64,000 bases of DNA from contig VDFB02344161.1 of assembly GCA_007258455.2 (NCBI GenBank), forward strand, positions 186,001 to 250,000, given 5' to 3'. The translations under genes were made by a program, and so were the position numbers. Origin of the DNA: Sequoia sempervirens (lineage: Eukaryota; Streptophyta; Pinopsida; Cupressales; Cupressaceae). Position 1 is the first letter of the stretch. Each line of letters starts with the position of its first letter. Under the pieces are notes generated by a model. It was not told the DNA's origin, made no database searches, and saw only the letters and a program-made list of their open reading frames with translations. Below are positions 34,881 through 46,420 of the stretch, piece by piece.

Positions 34881-36431
34881 CTTGTTAACGTACCGAAGCT
34901 TAGGTTACCGTGGCCAAGGAGGAGAATGAATGCATGGTGCCCGGCCAAAAAGGGTGGTGAAGTTGAATTTTGACGATACATCCCATGGAAACCTGGGTCT
35001 ATTGGGTGCTGAGTATATCTTTAGAAACAATAGAGGAGAAGGAACAAAGTAATTAAAAATAAGTTTACCTCTATGAACAAACAATGCAACAAAGATGAGT
35101 GCACTTTAGAGTGGTTTGAAAGAAGTAGTCAAAGAAGGGATAAAAAACTAGCAATCGAGGGCAACTCCCTCATTATCATAAATACCATAATTTTTTTTTT
35201 CTAAATTGGAGGTTGAATAATATGCTCGAGGAGTGTTTGGACCTCCTTTGCAAGCTCGAGGAGTTTGAAATCACATGCATTTTTAGGAAAGGAAATTTGG
35301 AGGTGGACAAGTTGGCGAACAAGATAATTGATGATACAACATGAGCAATAACATCATGATAAATGAAGCACATTGCAGCCTCTCGTATGGTCTTAGTCGC
35401 GAGCAATGCATGGTAAATTGGTAGGTGTGATCACGATACACCCTTTGTGCCAAGTGGTGAAAGCATTTGGAGGAAAGGAGCTAGCACAATAATGATATCC
35501 AAAATTAATAAGTGTAGAGCATATGTAAATCACAAGGAAGGAAAATAAGAGATTTGATAGTGATTACTATCCTATACAAAGCATGAGAATAACACAACCT
35601 AGTCCTGTATCTTCTCTACCAAAACAAAAGGCGACTATGGGAATAGTAAGCTAGTGCTCTGAGTGCATGTCGAGCATGGATACTCTAGTAAGGTTAACCA
35701 ACTCTAAGCATCAAATAGAATTCTTGGGGGAAATAATAATTCAACAATTGAAAGTGATAATGAAGGAGCATAACAGTAGATACCAGGTTAAGGCTATCAA
35801 ATGGATCTTGGGTGTGAATTTCTTAGTGGATGAGGGACAACACAGAGTGAATTCAGATATCACCTCATGCTTCAGTGCCTCACTCTTAGACCTCAGATAA
35901 ATGAAGGAGATGATAAAGGTTGTAGCTCTTGTAGTCCTCGAGAAGTAAAATCTAGGTGGTTTGGATGATATCTTGAGGGTTGCAAGGTACGACGTGCAGT
36001 TTCCATGGCCCAATAACATCGTAAGAGTGCTAGAGGAGGGGTATGTGGTTTAGTGGCCCCCCTTCCTTGGTAACTTCTGCACTAGGACCATGATGCAACA
36101 TCGAACCTTAGTAGAAAAAGGATGTTAGTACCTCAAAGGGTCAGTACTATGGAACCAATATTCGACTTGGAATGGATTTGAGAGTTTGACAACACACCAG
36201 TTGGGGGTGAACTAAATTAAAATGATAGTACTATATAGTTTACATATAGTGTAGTATTTAAGATATCATATCAATATGTATGATCTGAATGTAATAGCTC
36301 CCTTTTGCTAATGAGCTAAATGTAAATGAGGTCTATTTTGATAGGTTGGGTAGAAGATGTAAAACCTTTTTTCATAAATATAATGACACAATTATAGTTG
36401 CAAATTACCAAGAAAAAACAAATGGAAGTCT
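34881..36431 (+). mobile_element. Second insertion in repeat X, carrying an RNase H
   Basis: The flanks (GAAACCC and AACATTTCAAG) are contiguous in the intact copy of X, so 1.55 kb has been inserted. The left third carries an RVT_3 RNase H. The remainder includes an unrecognised 77-codon open frame at 35667..35900. No target-site duplication, LTR or TIR was identified, so the element class is unsettled; a truncated LINE is the likeliest. Confidence 0.5.
34890..35345 (+). pseudogene. LINE-type RNase H remnant
   Basis: The plus strand reads 'VVKLNFDDTSHGNLGLLGAE' (first catalytic Asp), 'FRNNRGEG', then after stops 'TNNATK', 'AIEGNSLIIINTI' (second Asp replaced by Asn) and 'RKGNLEVDKLANK' (final Asp). 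This is the RVT_3 RNase H of plant LINE ORF2 (canonical KLNFDGA-GNPG, IEGDS, RE-N--AD-LAN). Multiple stops make it a pseudogene. Confidence 0.7.
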
Positions 36432-36839
36432 AACATTTCAAGTTCATGGACCATTTTCATTAGAAATTAATCAAAAAAATGAAAAATTAATCCAATCATA
36501 AAAAAAAATACATATTTGAAAATTAGACATCGTGATCTATAATGGGTTTTAATTTCATAAAATAATTCTAAAAAAAACCCTTCAACCATATTGTTAAAGT
36601 CATTTATTTCTCTTGACATTACCATGACCTTGTATTTGCAGCTCCAAGGCTAAGGGTTGGGTTATCAAGCCTTTCTCAAGCCTAAAACCAAAGTAAAAAG
36701 TGGTTAGGAAATTCATTCCTTTTAGAACAAGTACTTGATTCAAAATGGGTACCCGTTTTAAAATTAGAATGGGTGTACCTATTTCAAAATGGGTATTCGT
36801 TCCTATTATATCCATTTTTTTTAAATTTGGAAAAAATGA

Positions 36840-38440
36840 CTTACCACTTTATTTTTCAAACTTTCTTTTTTTGCAGTACAGATCGACAACAACATTTTCT
36901 ACATTTTTTATTCAATTTTATCTTGTGCAATCTCTCAACAGGTCATATTCTATTAAATTTTTGCAAGGAGTCAATCACAAGTTCACTATTCTAAAGTGGA
37001 ATCAAGAACAAGTAATTTTCTCAAGAGGAATAAAAAAGAGGGCTTTTGATATATTCATATTTATTTGTACTATAGAGTTTATAGAACAAAGGATCTACAT
37101 GTAGTTTTACTTCAAAATTCCAAGGAGGTAACAATTTGAAAATAGATTAAAAATCATTTATTTTTTTTATGAAGAGAGTTGAAGGGCACACAATATACTA
37201 AGAGAGAGGGAGTGAATCAGTATATGCCAAAATCTCTTTAATTCAATATTAATTACCATTTATAACTTCTCCAAACATGAATCCCAAAACATCAAAGCAA
37301 CACGTATTGATTTACTTAACATTTAAGCAACACAAATGCACACATTCACACAAAGAATACCATATATATGTGGAAACCTAGAATGGGAAGAACCACAATG
37401 AGAAGAGTTGCTTGGAGCTACTGTCCAAATCCAACCTCACAAAATAATATAGAACTTACAGTGGTTTTGTAGGCACCAACTCACAAGAGTTACAACCTTA
37501 ATGAGAGACACCAATCTCCTCAAATTAAAATATATAGGCACCAACCCACAAGAGACACCAATCCCCTATAACATAGTCACTAAGCATCAACTCAGATCAA
37601 CATTACAAAGAACATAAATCTTATCTTGAATCAATAGGCAAACACACCCTCTAATGATATCTCAGTTTTGCTCAACATCTCTAACTTTTCCTTTCTGCTC
37701 GCATATTATTTTACATATCCTTTCATGCATAATTACTCACACTATCACATATATTTCATTAGAGAGAGAGACACTATATATATATATATATTCTAGCATA
37801 TAGCAACATCTCATGTCAGTTTAGAACCTTTTAACACTATTCATAATTAGCCACATGTTGACCAAGGATAGACCTTAATTCAAATTGATATAAAACGTGT
37901 AGTCAACATGGTTCTAAATCAAACACATCATGTGCTTCCTTCCAAATCCTTAAGATGGTCCTATTTTACCTTCACATGCTTCCTCCAATTGGTGTATGCT
38001 TCCCTTCTTTGGCGCAAACACTCAAACAACATTCACAGTTAATCAACAAAAATAGATTATATTCGGTCACTTCTATCTTTCTTTCTGCTGAAGCTCAACC
38101 TATGAAACTTTGGAATTTAATACATCACGAGTAGCCTTACTTTAGGTCCAAACTGAAAGCCATAGCATTCATCCATGATAGAATGTGGAGCCAAACACAA
38201 TGATAGTTTAACATAGTGCATGAGTAACAAACCAAAAAATACTACCACAAACACTTTTAGATAACTTCCAACAACTATAATAGATACAAGATATCAATAT
38301 TTTAAGCATACTAAAAGTTGCCTTTTTCCTAGTAATGATAAAATTTTAACATTCTATAGCTAATCACACCACATGTCACAATACTTCCTAATTTCAAATG
38401 CATGACATGACAAAAGTAATTACATTTAATTCTCATTGAT
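36840..38440. other. Non-genic stretch with LTR-like texture
   Basis: No coding motif was recognised. At 37190..37215 'AAGAGAGAGGGAGTGAATCA' resembles a boundary common in plant LTR repeats. Around 37470..37570 a CACCAACYCACAAGAG motif recurs twice, and a TA microsatellite occurs near 37775..37791. No paired LTR was found. Confidence 0.4.
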
Positions 38441-38451
38441 ATGTTGACCCT

Positions 38452-39663
38452 TTGGCAAATACATTTGACATTACACCTTTGACATCAATGAAAACATATG
38501 TTCAACAAGGGTTTGGTAATCATGGGATCAAAGCAAAGATAAATAAAAAATGTAGGAAGCTCATGACACCTGAAGAAATTGAAGCAAATAGAGATATGGA
38601 GGCAAACCAACAAAGAGATAGAAGAACAAGGATTCAACAAATAAAAATATTGAAGCATCTAGTTCCATGACTCTTGAAGAGGAGACCATGAAGGATGGGA
38701 TGGATTTAGATGATGCAAATGTAGAAATGGTGAATATGGAAGAAAATGTGATTATAGAGACAAACTCAACTATGTCTTCAAATCCACCTTTCAATGATAT
38801 GGAAATAGTGACTATGTAAACAACTTCGAGTATATCTTCAAATCCACCTTTCAATGATATGGAAAATGTGACTATACAAACAAATCCAGGTATGTCTTCA
38901 AACCCACATTTTGATGATTTTGATATTAGTTATTTAAATTAAGTTGGATATACCAATAATGATATCAACTATGCTAGTGAAAAAATATAAACACAAAATG
39001 AGAATGAAAATCCCTTGTATGGATGAAAATGAAGATGCTTTTTTCTTAAATTGAAAGAAATGTCTTAGATAAAAATCTTGGTAAATTTTTTTGGAGACAA
39101 ATGAGAACCCATGCAAATAGATTATATAAAATGTTTTTTTTATAAAAAAAGTCTAGGATTTCAATGTCAACTCATGATGTGATTGATGAAAATGTGGACA
39201 ATGTGAAAAGTGATGAAAAAATTAGGCATGTTTTTTAAAAACCTAAATAGAAAGATGATTCAATGAAACAAACTTTATATCTAGTGTTGCTAATGCTATC
39301 GATTCTATAGGAAAAAAGTTGATATAAAGATAAGAATGCAACATGATGTGTTATAACAACTGTTTAGTTAATAAATCAACTTCAAGTAAAAGAATATTTA
39401 AGATTAGTGAATTTATAAATATAAAACCTAAAACTTTGATAAGAGCAAAAAAGAGAAGAGAAAATATTGAAAATGATTCAATTAACCAATGTTGGAGCTT
39501 TAGTGGTAGAATCGCAAGGTATGACATGAATAAAACTAGCAATCACACCTTGGTGTGCAATGGGTATGCCGAAGATGTGTGGAAGGTCAATCAGAAAAAA
39601 ATTGGTATAATTGTTGCATATATGTGTAGTACATGTGAGGTCAGTAGAGATGACAATATGTGA
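38452..39663 (+). pseudogene. Unidentified coding remnant with an in-frame repeat
   Basis: Plus-strand frames at 38452..38670, about 38670..38940 and 39343..39663 look like parts of one decayed gene. The first is basic and Gln-rich. The second is acidic, Asn/Met-rich and contains a 20-residue repeat three times. The third has a Lys/Arg-rich segment and then 'NQCWSFSGRIARYDM'. The last motif is reminiscent of plant transposon-associated proteins, but I cannot name a family. Stops and frame changes separate the parts. A dead transposon gene is the likeliest explanation. Confidence 0.4.
38762..38941 (+). repeat. 60-bp repeat, 3 units, in frame
   Basis: TCTTCAAATCCACC-like units begin at 38775, 38835 and 38895, exactly 60 bp apart. 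Each encodes a variant of 'MSSNPPFNDMENVTI'. The middle unit has acquired a stop. Multiples of three suggest expansion while the frame was coding. Confidence 0.8.
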
Positions 39664-39669
39664 GAAGTT

Positions 39670-40452
39670 GGAGGATTTCAATGCCATGGTCCTTTCAACA
39701 TGCTTGGAAATTCCAATAATTAACAATTAACAAGAGGCAAATGATAGAGACGTGACAATTTGAAAATGTGCTCCACCTAATTTCCACTTTTTTGTTAATC
39801 TTGAATGCCAAAGAACGTATATTAGTTTCAATTTTTTTGTACACATAAATGTATGATGGGTGCGCTAGAAACTTTAACTAAATCCTTTCATGAGCAATTT
39901 TTGTTACCACCCAGCTCCAGACATACAAAGGCTCTACAGTGGGACCCAATTTCTATCCCATATCATTCATTTGCTCGTCAAAAAGGTTTGAATATGTGGC
40001 ATGGAAGGGAAAAGGTAAGTGTGAATTGAACCTAAAATTTAAAAAGACACGTGGTAGCTGCATGCCTCCACGTTTATTCTAATCCTTTTTCTATCACATG
40101 GTTCTCTTATATATCAAGCATAAAGCTGGTTTAAGCCGCATGCCTGCCATGTCTAACTCGCATTACAATCCACGTTCACTACTTGTGTTTGATGTTGGGT
40201 GAAAAAAATATCAGAGTGTTGAAACATTAATCACCTCACACATTAAAATAAATTTATACTTGCAACCAATTTTTTTTGTTCAAAAGGTTGCAACTTTTTT
40301 TTCAAATTAAACTGTGTGTTGTCTAAACATCAATGTTTCAAATAAAATATTGATACTTGAAAAACACACAAATATTGATACTTAAGAACACACAATTTAA
40401 TCTAAAAACTTTAAGATCCTTCGTATCATGCTTTCCTTTCAAATCCATATTA
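39670..40452. other. Non-genic stretch
   Basis: No gene was recognised. An imperfect inverted pair, TTAAACTGTGTGTTGTC near 40305 and GAACACACAATTTAA near 40388, may be a small fold-back. Confidence 0.4.
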
Positions 40453-40882
40453 GGGGAGAGGACCTAGTAGTTGAGCACCCTAGCTTCACGCTTCTCAAAA
40501 TCCTACGTAGAAATTTCAAATCACTCCCAATTTTTTATAGCAGCTTACTTGACAATTCCCCTACTTATAGCTAAGGTTTCAAGGCCACATCATCAAATAT
40601 GATGCCACATCAACATGCTTTTTATTGAGGTATCCAAAAAGGCCTAAAAAAAGTGAGACTAATACTTGTGCACTAAATCGTGCTTTATTGGTGCGCTGAT
40701 GTGGCATCACATGATTTTTTGCTTTTTAGATCTAAGGAATACATTTCATTCAATTATGGGTAGTCATCACTAACACTAACAACTTTAAAGTCACAACTAT
40801 TGGTCCAATATTGTTAAAAAATTGGGCATTAAATCAACAATGAGCTATAACAAGTATTGGAACATGCTTGGGTCCTCTCCCC
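40453..40882. mobile_element. MITE with GGGGAGAGGACC termini
   Basis: GGGGAGAGGACC at 40453..40464 is exactly inverted as GGTCCTCTCCCC at 40871..40882, and both ends abut TA. A 430-bp element with a short TIR and a TA target site fits a Tc1/mariner (Stowaway-like) MITE. The inverted match does not extend beyond ~14 bp and there is no coding sequence. Confidence 0.6.
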
Positions 40883-41417
40883 TATAACAATAAAAAAAAC
40901 TTAGAATAGTTTGATACTTCATCAGAGTGATTGCAATATACATAAAAACAACATTATTTAAAAGAAGTTAAATTACATCTACTCTTGACAAATGCCCACA
41001 ATTTATTGCAATGAACACATTGGAACTATTCTCTATTTAATGGAAGTTATATTACATCTATTTCTTCAAAATAAGTTAAAGCTCAAACCTCCATCAAGAG
41101 ATATAATAGTGCTTGTTAACAACTGGTAGGTTGTAATCAATTAGAAATCTGAGAAAATTGTGGGATTTGAATTCCTACGTAAACAACCAACTCGTGCTTT
41201 AACTACAATAGTCTTGTTGTGTGGTCTCACGACACACCCCAAGATTGTAAGGTTTCGGGACCTAAGTGAAAAATTAATGCTTATGGCAGGAGCTGGTTGG
41301 CAGAAGGATCACTAAAAGTTAAAGTTAAAAGGAAGTCTTTGGAGTAATTTGTGATTTGAAGTTATTGGTACCGGGTATTGGAAGGCCAGAGCAGTTGAAA
41401 TGTTATTGAAAGGTTTG
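40883..41417. other. Non-genic flank, possibly part of an older LTR
   Basis: No gene was recognised. The sequence around 41220..41280 (TGTGGTCTCACGACACACCCC) looks like Gypsy LTR material and may continue at 51608 beyond the inserted 10.2-kb element. Confidence 0.35.
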
Positions 41418-42217
41418 TGATGCGGTCAAACAATTGAGAAACCAAAGAGGTTTGTCAATTGTCACAACCATCCTTCACAAAATCAACACTTAAAACAATT
41501 TTTAAATAAAAAATTCCAGCATAGAATATTTTATTGCATTCAATGAAATACTAGAAGTCTACATTATCAGAAAAATCAATATTTCAATTCAAATTGGAAG
41601 ATCCATCTGCAACTACAATCAACTATAGACAAGATTCAAAACCCATATGCAAACTCCCATAGGAAAAGTTCTGGAAATCACCAAAAATCACTATAGTTCC
41701 ACAAAACTGTCACTTCTGTCCATCACTGCTCCCTGATTATCACAAATCTTTTAAAACGCCTTATGGGTTTGGTGCACCTCGTTCTCATTTTTTTGGATTA
41801 TTTTGAAATTCTCAATTTCATTTCCATATGAGAAAGTTATGCCCAATTTACTGAAACTGGATTTCATAGTCACGACCTAGACAATATTCTCCAAAAAATT
41901 GTAGTCAAAACTCTACCTCTTCCTTTTTGGCATGGAAATTCATGTAATTGGCCTCTTGATTTTTCTTTTCATGAAAATTTTCAAATCTTTTCCTAAATTA
42001 GCATCCATTATCTCATTCCAAAACCTCCACTATCTCAAGCACTTGCACCAAGAAGATTCCAACACTTACAAAATAATTTAATATTGAAGGAGCATGAGGA
42101 GAGAATAATTTAAAAATAAATCATGCTTGCAAGTCCACAACCAAAAGAAAGAAATTAAAATAACACAAATAATTTTGGTGTATAGGATTTCCCGTGCACC
42201 CAAATGCTCTTGCATCA
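41418..42217 (-). repeat. 3' LTR of the 10.2-kb element
   Basis: This is an 800-bp direct copy of 50806..51607 with TGATGC/GCATCA hexamer ends. A polypurine tract next to it is not obvious; the adjoining internal sequence on the minus strand is CCCTGGGTGTT. Confidence 0.85.
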
Positions 42218-42256
42218 AACACCCAGGGTAAGAAGAAATGTTCCATGAGTTAGAGC

Positions 42257-42715
42257 TCATGAACATTTAAAAATCCAGTGCTTGTTCTTCAACCATCTTT
42301 CCTCCTTATCTACCCGTTTCTTTTTCTTCACCCTACTTTGAAACTTCCTATCTCCTCCTTCCTTCATCCTTCCTCTCTTTCTTCCCCTTATGAAATTCAT
42401 TTCAAAATACCAATGTTGTTCTTTCCACCCTACTTCTTCACTATCAACACCTGCATACAAATTACCATTGAGAAACTCATAGAAATCAAAGAATTCTATT
42501 TGCACTTCTTTCACACCTTGTCTTCCTTCATCTTCCTCTTCTATGTCAACAAAATTTATCATACCTTGTTGTTCTGCATTCTGTGACCTGTTATTGCTGC
42601 TCCTAACCATCTTTTCCATTTCACTTTCTTTCACCAACTCATCAAAATACAAATTAGTTTGAACATTGTTGGCATTTAAATTAGCACCTCTGGAGTGGTG
42701 ATTGTAAACGTTCAA
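42257..42715 (-). pseudogene. Unidentified acidic/basic ORF near the 3' LTR
   Basis: A 152-codon frame with Asn-rich start, an acidic middle ('DIEEEDEGRQG') and a Lys/Arg-rich C-terminus. No domain was recognised. In composition it resembles the frames at 49227..50445, and both may be parts of one element-encoded protein separated by the nested insertion. Upstream sequence is not coding in the same frame, so the ATG may not be the real start. Confidence 0.4.
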
Positions 42716-43109
42716 CTATTACAATTTTTTTGCAACACTTCTTCGTTATTTAAAGAGGAGAAGTCCCTCTCTGCTAAATGCAATGCGTAAGGAAGGGAAT
42801 GGTAAACTAAGGTTCCTATCTTTTTGTACTTAGGGGTAGGACACAAGGGTGCACAAACACAATGTGTCGCAACTAAGATTTTTCTCTGGTTTCTGTAGAT
42901 CTTAACTACGACTGTTCTAGCTTTTAATCTATCCAATATCCTCAAGGTAAATAGAGCATGAGGGTATAGGAGCGGGAATGGATTGGTTGGATCACCTGAA
43001 TTCGTTGTCCCCTGAGAATATGGCCGAGACTTTGAACTCTCGGATATATGCCGGGATAAGATTGGTACAAGCAAACACTCTTTACAGTAAGCTAGATTTG
43101 AGACCTACC

Positions 43110-43310
43110 AAGGAGGAGGAACCCCTATCCGAGGTATGGGCTAGGAAATGACTTACAAGAAACAACAAATTACGATGTCTTGGCTAAAAAACTTGCTAAG
43201 GAGGAGGAACCCCTATCCAAAGTATAGGTTGAAGGACAATCCATTAGACAACAACAAACAATAACTGCCAATGACAAATATCCAAGGAGGAGGAACCCCT
43301 ATCCGAGGAG
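43110..43310. repeat. Short interspersed motif repeated three times
   Basis: AAGGAGGAGGAACCCCTATCC followed by RARG occurs at 43110, 43198 and 43284, spaced 88 and 86 bp. The sequence between copies is not clearly repeated. It lies downstream of the long ORF in a non-coding part of the element. Confidence 0.75.
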
Positions 43311-44161
43311 GGAAATGAAACAACAAGCTAGTGAACACAAAACGTAGAAAGAACTCAAATAGGCAGATCAAAATGCAAGTGCCTTCTAATATTCTTCTTC
43401 AAGCTTCATCAACGAATTACAAAGATTGGGGCAACAAAGGCACAAAATCATGCACAATTATGATCAACCAATGAACTCTCATCCGAGAGTGAACAAATAT
43501 TCGCTTTCAAAGTTGTTGGAAACAATGGCACAACAATTTTGCATAGCAAGTAAGGGTTAAACAAACAATGAGCCCAAGGCTCTTATTTATAGAACTCAAA
43601 GGAGTGGAAAACCCCAAAATCTCCTTGAGTTAACAATGAGTTCTTGCCAATCAATTAGCAAGATTTATTCCTAAAAAGGGGGAACAAGCAATTAACTGGA
43701 AAACTACTTAAGTTAACTGAAACTAAACAAAGAGTCAATTGGAAACTACTTCAGTTGACTGAAAGTGAACTAAAGGTAAAATTTAATACAAAGTATCCCT
43801 CCAAAATAGACATCCATATTTAATGGAGATCTGAGATCCACAAATTATGGAAGCGGATTAGACATCCTTAATGAGTGGGATCTAACAATGCATGATTTAA
43901 GGGATATGGAGTTAACTTGGAAAGGGGCATCAAGTCAAACTCAAGTATCATAAATTCCACTTGGAGGGTGTAGTACGTCCTTCCTTGGTTCTTCTACAAC
44001 TCACCCATAATTAATAGTGTTTCTATCCATTTATTGAATTCTTCAGCCTCACGGGAGTTAATACTCTGTAGAATGATGATGTGGCTTTTGAGCATTACTT
44101 CACCTATTGTGAGCTGATATCTGAATTCTATACACTAAGCAGTTGCCTCTTTGAATTGGGT

Positions 44162-46420
44162 TTATAAAGCTGCCACCTTGGCTAACTTGCAACTATCTGG
44201 ATCATCAAGAAAGGTACTGTGGATGGCATCTTTGAATTGATTCTGTACAGTGACCATCTCAATGTATTCTCCTCCCTCGCGTTGATATTCTAGGTGCGGC
44301 AAAGATGTTACCAACGTTCTTGCGAAGTTGATAATATTGGCGACCACCCATCGATAATCAATCAATTCTACTAAATGGGTGTCATAGGATTTCATCTTGT
44401 ATGCCAGCTGTTCTTTCCAAGAAAAAAGATGTTGCTTGTTTTCCTCAGAGTAGACTGATTGATATACTAATTGCAAGTCTGCAATTATGCTCTCGTCTTC
44501 TAGCCTCTTTTCTTCCATTCTTTGTTCTGATTGCTGGATCTTTGCATGAAGTCCATGTGCTCTATCCTGTAACTGGTATAGATTTTCCACTATACATCTA
44601 CCTTCAAAAAAAAATCCTCCACTTGATCTCTCAAGTGTTTGTTGTATGTTAGCAATTGTTGATGATTTTGTTCTATGGGGAGATCTAGCAATCCTGTTGG
44701 TAAGGCTGAGACATTCGGGGTGCCATGCATCAAGCTGGAAATGTATGATCTCAATTGCTGGTTCTCAGCCTTTAAGGCTACTTTGTCTTTCCCATCCTTT
44801 AGCATCCTTTCTTGTGCACTCACTGAAGCTATCCCAAGAAGGTCTACCTCCACTTGTCGTGTAGTCTTCCCAAGGTTAAGTTTAGACAATGTGTAGTCTT
44901 TCACTTGTACCTCGTGTATGCTTTTCTCTACTGGTCGAGCAACAGTCTCTATGATGAGTGCACAATCTACATTCCTTTCCATGTGAACTTGCTTCTTCAA
45001 CTTCTTCGCTAGTATGTCTTGTGGGACATGATCGAATTCAGTGAAGTCAAGTTCATAGGAGGGTCTTTCCCTCTTCCTGCCTAGGAAGCCCTCAAGCCAA
45101 ATAGAATCTCAGCTAGCTCCACTAGAAGGAGGAAAGTGAGGCCCTTGAATGCCCAAAGTGTGAGACTGCGCTGGAGTGACGTCTCTCGGTGGCGAGTCCA
45201 AGTCAATGAGGGCTTGTGACTGCTGTGATGGTGGTGATGTAGGTGGCTTTGTTTCCATGACCGACACTATTTCTGCTGCTTCTTCTACTGTTGGCTTTGT
45301 CGCTTCCACTGCTGGCTCTGTCGCTTCCGCTACTGGCTCCTTAGCAATAGCAACCTCAACAACTGCTATTGCTGGCTCTGGGGCAACAATCTTTATTACT
45401 GGCTCTGGGGAAGCAATACCCATGACTACTTCAGGACTGTGTGTGGCTTTCTCCACATGTGTCCCCTATCTTCTTGGCCTTGTATGCTTCGACATCCTCA
45501 TCCCTTGGGGAGGATTGCACCATTTCTTTTGTCTAGGCTTCTTCTTTGAAGTGGAAGGTGGTGTAGACTAAACCTGTGGCGGCTCTATTCTGTGAGGTAC
45601 CACCTTTCTTGATTTCTTGTTGTCGAGATAGAGTTGGCTATTTCTAACCACTCTACTCGTCCTTTCCTCTATAGATGTGTTGTCCTTGGCATACCAATCC
45701 TCTCTTGGGATTGGTTGGGAGTCAACTGAATCTACAAAGAATGAGGGGAGAATGAATTCCCCTTCATCATCTAATAGGCTCTCGATGTCTTCTGACATGA
45801 AGTCAACAATTTGTAGGAGCCAAAATCTGCTATAGTTCCTTCTTCGCACTTCATACTCATCTTGAGAATTTACCCAATAATCTTCCATAGAAGGTTTATG
45901 TGATGAGTGTTGCTATAGATGCGATGCATAGAGCCCTCTGGGATCATAGGACCTCCTCTCAATGAGGTACTTGAGATTAAGCCTCACCATTTCCTAGCTC
46001 ATCATCTTAGCATCCGCCACCAATCGACATCTATAGAGTCCCATTTCAATGGGAAAGTTTACAGCCGTCTTCTTCTTCAGGCACAAGTAAATGTGAACTT
46101 TAGACAATTGCCTAAGGAATTCCATGAAGACTACCCTATCTGAAGGGTATCGTGGCATCATGGCAGGGTGAACAATGTAGCCATACACGCGTATGTAGGA
46201 GAATGAAGGGAATTGGATGAACCAATCCACCCATTCTTCCATTGCCTCTCTGGCTGTTTGTGAAATACATACGTGAATCTCATGGTCTAGATCTCGTACG
46301 GTGTGCATGATGAAGTGATCACTTGTTCTTTTGAAATTTTGCTCCGCTTGAGTAAACTCAAGGTGCGCGAAGTGCTCATGAACCTTCTATACACCCAAGG
46401 TTTCCACATTGTTTAATATA
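44162..46420 (-). pseudogene. Long decayed ORF of the nested element, with coiled coil
   Basis: One minus-strand frame is open in long blocks: 45994..46308 (readable back to ~46400), 45568..45888, 45109..45456 and 44590..45000. A one-base shift then leads into 44162..44590. Upstream blocks contain 'WVDWFIQFPSFSYIRVYGY' and a Trp/Tyr-rich acidic segment. The middle is a Val/Ala/Pro/Glu-rich low-complexity stretch ('ATEPAVEATKPTVEEA'). The end is heptad-like with Leu, Gln and Glu ('LKAENQQLRSYISSLM', 'QQSEQRMEEKRLEDE'), likely coiled coil. Only a few stops interrupt roughly 2.2 kb. I recognise no family. Structural or regulatory protein of a plant retroelement is inference from location. Confidence 0.5.

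Larger units (their letters stand above)
33980..36830 (-). repeat. Dispersed repeat X, inverted copy broken by two insertions
   Basis: Reverse-complement matches to 23485..24310 occur in three pieces: about 33980..34356, 34851..34880 and 36432..36830. Removing 34357..34850 and 34881..36431 restores the order seen in the plus copy, so both intervals are later insertions. The rightmost piece also carries a short run of related GAATGGGTACCC-like motifs at 36740..36800. Confidence 0.65.

Noticed and set aside
43110..43310. CRISPR-like repeat-spacer pattern
   Set aside because: Only three imperfect units with 86-88 bp spacing in a plant retroelement; CRISPR arrays do not occur in such genomes.
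45176..45571. 131-codon plus-strand frame opposite the long element ORF
   Set aside because: It is the antisense shadow of the Val/Ala/Pro/Glu-rich region; low-complexity codons on one strand leave the other open.
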